The position numbers were made by a program, and so were the translations under genes. Below, one piece after another: positions 57,569-64,000 of a stretch of DNA of 64,000 nucleotides (its first letter is position 1; each line of letters opens with the position of its first letter). This stretch comes from Paludibacter sp. (GTDB taxonomy: Bacteria > Bacteroidota > Bacteroidia > Bacteroidales > Paludibacteraceae): positions 1 to 64,000 of the forward strand of contig JAQVNN010000002.1 of NCBI GenBank assembly GCA_028703105.1, read 5' to 3'. The notes under the pieces were generated by a model that was given only the letters and a program-made list of their open reading frames with translations, was not told the origin of the DNA and did not search any database.

Positions 57569-59575
57569 ATATTCTTTTGAATACCTCAAATGTTGCTGAA
57601 CATAGTTTTCATCGTAGCTGACCTTCACGTCGCTGATATTTCCCGCTTTATCTTTTACCAGTGTATAAACAGGATTAACAAAACCGCGATAAGGGGCAAT
57701 ATTCAAAGCCTTGTATCTGGCCAGCACTTCCGTATGAATTTCCTGATTTACATTCACCGCATAGGTTTCAATGAGTTGTTTTGCAGCTTCAAAATCTCCG
57801 GTTGATTTCACACGTTGAATTTCTGCAAGCAATTCAGCAAATAAATCACGTAGTTTTGAATAGTCATTAACGACTACAAAGGTTTTTCCATCCCGTTTTT
57901 TCAATTCAATTACCTGATCGGCTTTTCCTTTCTCAAACGCCCAAACTGCGATCAACTGACGATTACGCATGTGCGCCTGTTCAATATTTTTTCCTGGATG
58001 AATGCGGGTAAGCTGAGTCATTAGTCCGTTCATGATATATTGATAATAAGCTGCTTTATAAGCATCTTTATCGGGCAATAGACCCAATTTAACCATTTTA
58101 TCATCAGCCATGAAATACAAGCCAAACAAATCGGCACGGGATTCTTCGATAGGAGAACCATACGCCTTCAGGGCATCAGGACTCACACCCGGCAATAGTT
58201 TCCCGGAACCATGACCCAAACATTCGTGCAAATCGGTATGCAGGTTATTAGTCAGCGAGCCATATTTTTTGGCGCGTTCAATTTCTTTGGCACTCCACAT
58301 GAATTCTTCCATAAAACCATTACCCTCTGAAGCTTTGTCATAAGCTTCGGTAATGTTTTCGATGGTCACCGATTTAGAACCATAATCCCGTCGAATCCAG
58401 TTTGAGTTTGGCAAATTGATTCCAATAGGCGTTGAAGGATAGCAATCGCCACCCAGCATGGCAGCGGTAATCACCTTGGCGCTCACTCCTTTAACCTCTT
58501 CTTTCTTAAATTGCTTATCAACTGGAGAATGGTCTTCAAACCACTGGGCGTTGTTGCTGATGATTTCAGTGCGTTTAGTCGCTTCCATGTCCTTGAAGTT
58601 GACCAGAGCTTCCCAAGTAGCTTTCATGCCAAGCGGGTCGGTATAGTTTTCTGTAAAACCATTTACAAAATCAACCTGAGAGTTCACATCCTGCAACCAT
58701 AATATTGAATATTCATCATATTTTTCCAGATTTCCGGTCTGATAATATTCAATCAAAGATTTTATAACTGCACGTTGCTGTTCATTTTCAGCTACTTTAA
58801 CCGCTTTCTCAAGCCAGCCGACGATACGACGAATAGCTGCATCGTACATACCATCGACTTTGTAGGTCTTTTCAACCACTTTACCGTTTTCTTTTATAAT
58901 TTTACTGTTAAGTCCGTATGGAACAGGTGTATTATCGGCAGGATCAAGCATGCCGGCATAAAACGTCTCCACTTCCTGCTGATTCACCCCTTCATAGAAG
59001 TTATTGGCAGAAGTTGCTATCAAATCAACTCCGGCTTCCTGGTTGGTTCTTTTCTTGTATAATTCCGGATTAAAAATAACCGGGAAAACACGGGTTTTAA
59101 ATGCTTCCAATGTTTCTCCAGACATTAATGGCAACAAAGTTGAATCAATACCGCTTACAGCTTCAGCCAAAAACTTTTCAGAGAATCCCGGAACAAATTT
59201 ATCTTCCGAATAATGGTGATGGATACCATTTCCCATCCACACCTGCTTCAGATAGATTTCCAGATTTTTAAAATCTTCTGTAGTTTTATCTCCGGTAAAA
59301 TTCTGATAAACTACCTCCAGCAACCTTCTAATTGTCAGGTTATGCTTATGATTCTGATCATATAAAATATCACGACCTTCTAACGCGGCTTCGGACAGAT
59401 AATAAACCAGCAATTTCTGATTCAGCGTAAGTTGATCAAAGTTATTCACTTTGTAACGCAGAATTTCAACGTCAGCAAACTTATCGACTGAATATTCGAA
59501 TTCCTGCTCTTTGTTTTGGCCACAAGATGATGCCAAAAGGATAATACTCATCATAAAAGGGATTAGTTGTTTCAT
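57545..59575 (-). CDS. Dipeptidyl-peptidase III (M49) family protein with lipoprotein signal
   Basis: 676 aa, HECLGHGSGK zinc motif and EESRADLFGLYFM; N-term MKQLIPFMMSIILLASSCGQ. Confidence 0.9.
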   Translation of the reverse strand: MKQLIPFMMSIILLASSCGQNKEQEFEYSVDKFADVEILRYKVNNFDQLTLNQKLLVYYLSEAALEGRDILYDQNHKHNLTIRRLLEVVYQNFTGDKTTEDFKNLEIYLKQVWMGNGIHHHYSEDKFVPGFSEKFLAEAVSGIDSTLLPLMSGETLEAFKTRVFPVIFNPELYKKRTNQEAGVDLIATSANNFYEGVNQQEVETFYAGMLDPADNTPVPYGLNSKIIKENGKVVEKTYKVDGMYDAAIRRIVGWLEKAVKVAENEQQRAVIKSLIEYYQTGNLEKYDEYSILWLQDVNSQVDFVNGFTENYTDPLGMKATWEALVNFKDMEATKRTEIISNNAQWFEDHSPVDKQFKKEEVKGVSAKVITAAMLGGDCYPSTPIGINLPNSNWIRRDYGSKSVTIENITEAYDKASEGNGFMEEFMWSAKEIERAKKYGSLTNNLHTDLHECLGHGSGKLLPGVSPDALKAYGSPIEESRADLFGLYFMADDKMVKLGLLPDKDAYKAAYYQYIMNGLMTQLTRIHPGKNIEQAHMRNRQLIAVWAFEKGKADQVIELKKRDGKTFVVVNDYSKLRDLFAELLAEIQRVKSTGDFEAAKQLIETYAVNVNQEIHTEVLARYKALNIAPYRGFVNPVYTLVKDKAGNISDVKVSYDENYVQQHLRYSKEYSVLPNYN

Positions 59576-59588
59576 ATAGTTTTTTTTT

Positions 59589-59676
59589 GTCTAAAGTCTA
59601 ACGACTAAGGTCTAATGTCACTACTCGTTAAACTTCAGTAATTTGACGTTAGACGTTAGACGTTAGACATTAGACC
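59589..59676. repeat. Opposed arrays of GTCTAAN heptamers forming a ~31-bp imperfect inverted repeat
   Basis: 59589-59619 GTCTAAA GTCTAAC GACTAAG GTCTAAT GTC; 59645-59675 is the reverse complement of GTCTAAT GTCTAAC GTCTAAC GTCTAAC GTC; 27/31 positions match. Confidence 0.88.
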
Positions 59677-60451
59677 ATTTTTTCGCTTCCTGCCAGATGG
59701 TTTCCATTTCCTCCAACGACATTTTTTTCAGGTCTTTACCCATTGATATCGTTTTGGATTCGAGGTAATTAAATCTATCAATGAATTTCCGATTGGTTCT
59801 TTCGAGTGCATTCTCGGGATTGATGTTATACAAGCGGGCAGCATTGATCAGACTGAAAAACAAATCGCCGAATTCCGCTTCCATTTTATCCCGGTTCATG
59901 TCCAAAATTTCATTCTGCAATTCATCAAACTCTTCTTTGACCTTATCCCAAACCTGTTCTTTCTCATCCCAATCGAATCCAACACTCCTGGCTTTATCCT
60001 GAATCCGGTATGCCTTAATCAAAGCAGGCATTGAAACAGGAACACCAGAAAGCACGGTTTTGTTTCCGCCTTTTTCTTTTAGCTTCAGATTTTCCCAGTT
60101 TTGCATCACTGTTTCCGGATTTTCAGCCTGTATTTCACCATAAATATGCGGGTGACGATAAATCAGCTTGTCACACAACTTACTGATGACATCATGGATA
60201 TCAAAATCCTGCGTTTCATTGCCCATTTCAGCATAAAAAACCACATGCAGGAGCAAGTCACCCAGCTCTTTGCTAATTTCCTTCTTGTTATCCTTCAGAA
60301 TAGCATCAGCCAGTTCATAGGTTTCTTCAATGGTAAGCGTGCGTAAACTTTCGAAAGTTTGTTCTTTGTCCCACGGACATTTGGTGCGCAGTTCAGACAT
60401 GATGTTGAGTAACCGTCCGAACTGCTCCTTTTTTTCTTCCAGGGTATGCAT
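59663..60451 (-). CDS. mazG: Nucleoside triphosphate pyrophosphohydrolase
   Basis: 262 aa, LRTKCPWDKEQTFESLRTLTIEETYELADAI...ELGDLLLHVVFYAEM...EAEFGDLFFSLINAARL. Confidence 0.95.
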   Translation of the reverse strand: MHTLEEKKEQFGRLLNIMSELRTKCPWDKEQTFESLRTLTIEETYELADAILKDNKKEISKELGDLLLHVVFYAEMGNETQDFDIHDVISKLCDKLIYRHPHIYGEIQAENPETVMQNWENLKLKEKGGNKTVLSGVPVSMPALIKAYRIQDKARSVGFDWDEKEQVWDKVKEEFDELQNEILDMNRDKMEAEFGDLFFSLINAARLYNINPENALERTNRKFIDRFNYLESKTISMGKDLKKMSLEEMETIWQEAKKWSNV

Positions 60452-60457
60452 GATACA

Positions 60458-62401
60458 TTAATTATACTGATTCATCATAGTCTCCACTTCCTTGTTGATC
60501 ATGTCGGCGAAATCAGCAACCGGCATGCTGCCTTTATCACCTTCACCCTGACGGCGAACGGAAACTTCCTTGTTTTCAGCTTCTTTTTCGCCCACAATCA
60601 ACATATATGGAATACGTTTCAATTCATTATCCCGTATTTTACGTCCGATTTTCTCATTGCGGTCATCGACCTGCACCCTGATTTCCTGGTTATTTAGTTC
60701 TTTGGCAATCTCGTAGGCATAATCATTAAACTTCTCACTAATCGGAAGAATAACCACCTGATCAGGTGTGAGCCACAAGGGGAACTTACCGGCAGTATGC
60801 TCAATCAGCACAGCCACAAAACGCTCCATCGAACCAAACGGTGCGCGGTGAATCATCACTGGACGATGCTTTTGATTATCCTCGCCGGTATATTCCAAAT
60901 CGAAACGCTCCGGCAGATTATAGTCAACCTGAATGGTACCCAGCTGCCACCTGCGACCGATAGCATCTTTCACCATGAAATCTAATTTAGGACCATAGAA
61001 AGCAGCTTCACCTAATTCCACACGGGCTTTCAGTCCCTTTTCTTTACAAGCTTCAATGATAGCCTGTTCCGCTTTTTGCCAGTTTTCTTCCGTACCGATG
61101 TATTTTTCCTTGTTATTTGGATCACGTAACGAAATCTGCACTTCAAAGTCCTTGAAATCAAGCGCATTGAAGATAATGAAAATAATATCAACTACTTTCA
61201 GAAATTCGCTTTTCAGTTGATCGGGGCGACAGAAAATATGGGCATCATCCTGTGTAAACGAGCGAACACGTGTCAGGCCATGCAATTCCCCGCTCTGTTC
61301 GTAGCGATACACCGTACCAAACTCTGCCATACGCAAAGGCAGATCCTTGTATGAACGGGGTTTTATCTTGTATATTTCGCAGTGATGCGGACAATTCATT
61401 GGTTTCAGCAAGTACTCTTCCCCTTCTTCCGGCGTATGAATCGGCTGGAAAGAATCTTTTCCATATTTGGCATAGTGGCCTGATGTTACATACAACTGTT
61501 TATTCCCGATATGCGGTGTCATTACCTGCTGATATTCGAATCTGCGTTGAATTTTTTTCAGAAAATCTTCGAGACGGAGACGCAAAGCCGTACCACGAGG
61601 CAACCACAAAGGCAACCCTTTACCCACCGTTTCAGAAAAGGCAAAAAGTTCCAGTTCTTTCCCGATTTTCCGGTGATCGCGCTTTTTCGCTTCTTCCAAT
61701 AGAACAAGGTATTCATCCAGCATTTTCTTTTTGGGGAAGGTAATGCCATAAATACGCGTCAGCATTTTGCGTTTTTCATCACCACGCCAGTAAGCACCGG
61801 CTACGCTGAGCAATTTGATAGCTTTGATAGCACCTGTATCAGGCAGGTGCGGCCCGCGACAAAGGTCGGTGAAATTCCCTTGTGAATACAGGGTAATCGT
61901 TCCATCTTCCAGGTCGCTGATTAATTCTACTTTGTATTCATCCCCTTTTTCCTGAAATTTCTTCAGGGCATCTGCCTTGGTAATATCCGAACGCAGAATG
62001 GTTTCTTTGCGAGCAGCCAGCTCCATCATTTTAGCTTCAATGGCCGGTAAGTCACCTTCTTTAATCACGGCAGTACCCGGATCTACGTCATAGTAAAAAC
62101 CGTTTTCAATGGCCGGGCCGATGCCAAACTTAATACCCGGATATAGTTCCTGCAAAGCTTCCGCCATGAGGTGAGCCGAAGAATGCCAGAAAGCATGCTT
62201 ACCCTCTTCATCATCCCATTTATGCAGCTTGATAGAAGCATCGTTGTTGAGTGGCCGGGACAAATCCCAAACCTGATTATTTACTGAGATAGCCAGCACC
62301 TCTTGTGCTAACCTGGGGCTGATACTTTCAGCCAGTTGAAGTCCGGTGATACCTGCGTTAAACTCGCGCACCGAACTGTCGGGAAAAGTTATTTTTATCA
62401 T
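60458..62401 (-). CDS. thrS: Threonyl-tRNA synthetase
   Basis: 647 aa, TGS domain, [45 protein letters not shown]. Confidence 0.97.
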   Translation of the reverse strand: MIKITFPDSSVREFNAGITGLQLAESISPRLAQEVLAISVNNQVWDLSRPLNNDASIKLHKWDDEEGKHAFWHSSAHLMAEALQELYPGIKFGIGPAIENGFYYDVDPGTAVIKEGDLPAIEAKMMELAARKETILRSDITKADALKKFQEKGDEYKVELISDLEDGTITLYSQGNFTDLCRGPHLPDTGAIKAIKLLSVAGAYWRGDEKRKMLTRIYGITFPKKKMLDEYLVLLEEAKKRDHRKIGKELELFAFSETVGKGLPLWLPRGTALRLRLEDFLKKIQRRFEYQQVMTPHIGNKQLYVTSGHYAKYGKDSFQPIHTPEEGEEYLLKPMNCPHHCEIYKIKPRSYKDLPLRMAEFGTVYRYEQSGELHGLTRVRSFTQDDAHIFCRPDQLKSEFLKVVDIIFIIFNALDFKDFEVQISLRDPNNKEKYIGTEENWQKAEQAIIEACKEKGLKARVELGEAAFYGPKLDFMVKDAIGRRWQLGTIQVDYNLPERFDLEYTGEDNQKHRPVMIHRAPFGSMERFVAVLIEHTAGKFPLWLTPDQVVILPISEKFNDYAYEIAKELNNQEIRVQVDDRNEKIGRKIRDNELKRIPYMLIVGEKEAENKEVSVRRQGEGDKGSMPVADFADMINKEVETMMNQYN

Positions 62402-62438
62402 ATAATGAACCTTACAAATGGTTTAAAAAATTGAAGCA

Positions 62439-62468
62439 CAAAGTTAAAGAAAATGTACCAATGTGCAA
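62439..62468 (-). promoter_or_regulatory. Bacteroidetes-type promoter for thrS (TTG-N19-TAACTTTG on minus strand)
   Basis: CAAAGTTA 62439-62446, CAA 62466-62468. Confidence 0.6.
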
Positions 62469-62478
62469 ATTAAAAGGT

Positions 62479-62507
62479 TTGCAAATTAAAAATTTTGTTT
62501 ATCTTTG
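62479..62507 (+). promoter_or_regulatory. Bacteroidetes-type promoter for tRNA-Leu (TTG-N18-TATCTTTG)
   Basis: TTG 62479-62481, TATCTTTG 62500-62507, tRNA starts at 62525. Confidence 0.6.
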
Positions 62508-62524
62508 CACCCGCTTCGGGTAAA

Positions 62525-62606
62525 GCGGCCGTGGCGTAATTGGTAGCCGCGCCAGACTTAGGATCTGGTGCCGAGAGGCGTGGGGGTTCGAGTCCCTTCG
62601 GCCGCA
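62525..62606 (+). tRNA. tRNA-Leu (anticodon TAG)
   Basis: GCGGCCG...CGGCCGC A acceptor stem; anticodon stem CCAGA/TCTGG with loop CTTAGGA; class II variable arm TGCCGAGAGGCGT; GGTTCGAGTCC T-arm. Confidence 0.96.
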
Positions 62607-62610
62607 CAAA

Positions 62611-62646
62611 AAACTCCTGAATTGTTCCGATTCAGGAGTTTTTTTG
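62611..62646. terminator. Terminator after tRNA-Leu (possibly bidirectional)
   Basis: AAACTCCTGAAT (62611-62622) / ATTCAGGAGTTT (62630-62641) followed by TTTTT; preceded by A tract. Confidence 0.85.
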
Positions 62647-62670
62647 TTAATGAAGTTGTGGGTAAAGAAT

Positions 62671-63744
62671 CTATTTCTTCGTTTTATCTTTTTCCTTTTT
62701 TGCTTTTTTTGTTTTCTTAGCTTCTTTCTCTTTTATCTTTTTCATTTTCAGTTTCAGCTTTTCTTCCCTGGCAAGTTTCCGGGCAGCCTTCCTTTCATCC
62801 ATTAATTTACGCAAATACTCAACATAAGGCTGGATATAGCGTTGTTTCTTCGTTTCCAGTAAATCATCCATGATCACCATCAATCCCGTTTCATACACTG
62901 AACCAAAGTCATGATCCTGAATGGAGCCAAAAAAACGCATGGTATCTGTAAGCCCTATATAAGCATTAAACATAGGCGGGATATTATCGCCTTCATTGCG
63001 AATTACTTTGTTCAACAACTTATAATCATCAACAGGATTTTCTTCTTTAAAAACAGTTTTTGCCAGTTTTTTTGTTTTTGCACTTACAACAATAGGTTTT
63101 TTGGGTTGAATCAATTTATCTGTATCTTGAAAATGTTTAGACAAATATTCATAAATCAACTCCCTGCATTTTACCGGGTAATTTTTATATATAGTAACTT
63201 TTCCAATAAAATACTTTGCTCCCTTTACCGAATGAATCAGTGCCCCCAGTCCATCCCACAGATTATCCAATGCGAATAAACTTTTCATCCCCATCTTGGT
63301 CGTCTGGTAATCCGGTTGAACAAATGCCCGTCCAAGTTCGATTGTATGGGGCATATATTCTTTAATGAATTTATCACTAAAAGAAAATAAGTGTGACATC
63401 ACGAAAGCAGGCTGACCGTTTTCATCCAATTTCACATCCGCTCCTGAAAGAAACCTGTACCCACCAATTATTTCTTTCGCATCCGGATCCCATACAATAA
63501 GTTGTTTGTATGGGTTTTCCATATAATCGTATTTATCAGTATCAAGTTCTTCCCCTGTACCACCACCTCCCGAACGAAAAGACATTTCTCGTAAACGACC
63601 GATTTCACGCATCACATTAGGAGAATCGTGTGCAGTTACAATATAAATATGATTACCTGATTTGTTTGTTGGACGTAAGAATTTTTCCTGAGTAAGTTCA
63701 CCTTTAAGAATTTCTCTGTCGATGGGCGCAATAATATCTTTCAT
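62671..63744 (-). CDS. GNAT-superfamily N-acyltransferase (OlsB/GlsB-like, glycine/ornithine-lipid type) with Lys-rich C-terminal tail
   Basis: 357 aa, REIGRLREMSFRSGGGGTGEELDTDKYD...PHTIELGRAFVQPDYQ...; C-terminal KKIKEKEAKKTKKAKKEKDKTKK. Confidence 0.78.
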   Translation of the reverse strand: MKDIIAPIDREILKGELTQEKFLRPTNKSGNHIYIVTAHDSPNVMREIGRLREMSFRSGGGGTGEELDTDKYDYMENPYKQLIVWDPDAKEIIGGYRFLSGADVKLDENGQPAFVMSHLFSFSDKFIKEYMPHTIELGRAFVQPDYQTTKMGMKSLFALDNLWDGLGALIHSVKGAKYFIGKVTIYKNYPVKCRELIYEYLSKHFQDTDKLIQPKKPIVVSAKTKKLAKTVFKEENPVDDYKLLNKVIRNEGDNIPPMFNAYIGLTDTMRFFGSIQDHDFGSVYETGLMVIMDDLLETKKQRYIQPYVEYLRKLMDERKAARKLAREEKLKLKMKKIKEKEAKKTKKAKKEKDKTKK

Positions 63745-64000
63745 TTTAAATAAGATATATAACTAAATAATATACTACATTTTTTATTTGGTGCAAATGT
63801 AGTGCTTTTTTATTAAACACATAAAAACAGACCAGAATTTATCTGATTTTTTCTTTTAACATGCAGATTTTCAATAAATGACAAAAAAAAACAACAAAAG
63901 ATTCAATTTCTTCCATGATTTTTTTCAAAATTATAATAAATACCTTTTTTTTCAAAATATTTGAGCCAAATGTTTTTCAATCAGAATAAAAGCAATATAT

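Noticed and set aside
61270-61743. 157-aa plus-strand ORF
   Set aside because: Entirely antisense to thrS; composition looks like reverse-strand shadow with no family resemblance
1-64000. CRISPR array, transposons, prophage or integrative element
   Set aside because: No spaced direct-repeat arrays, transposase/integrase/phage proteins, or tRNA-linked attachment duplications seen; both tRNAs are flanked by housekeeping genes

Overview
This 64 kb window is AT-rich chromosomal DNA from a Bacteroidetes (probably Bacteroidales-like) genome. The assignment rests on TAnnTTTG-type promoters and on Bacteroidetes-typical families (DUF4494, DUF5606, VorB/KorB-type oxidoreductases, LL-DAP aminotransferase, bactofilin). 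It is mostly core/housekeeping: 2-oxoacid:ferredoxin oxidoreductase, acyl-CoA carboxylase, menG-lgt-secA, aspS, rsmG, fabD, hemW, PBP1A+TPR, folC, yggS, tex, holA, amn, pyrD/pyrK, nif3, purF-like, dapL, ddh, ygiQ, udp, mnmE, trpB2, yicC, coaE, DPP III, mazG, thrS. There are two tRNAs: Pro(TGG) and Leu(TAG). I see no CRISPR array, transposase, integrase, prophage or rRNA, and I did not find a convincing new multi-gene system. The best leads are: (i) an XRE regulator whose promoter -7 element lies in a perfect 16-bp palindrome, next to a ~0.9 kb AT-rich non-coding region with a long inverted repeat and repeated short motifs; (ii) opposed GTCTAAN heptamer arrays forming a ~31-bp imperfect inverted repeat between mazG and a DPP III lipoprotein gene; (iii) a compact FemAB/GNAT-like + glycosyltransferase + flippase operon beside a bactofilin gene; (iv) two alternative meso-DAP routes (dapL and ddh) within 7 kb; (v) a solitary HsdR-N nuclease-like domain. 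All product calls are by reading the protein sequences; no database search was run.
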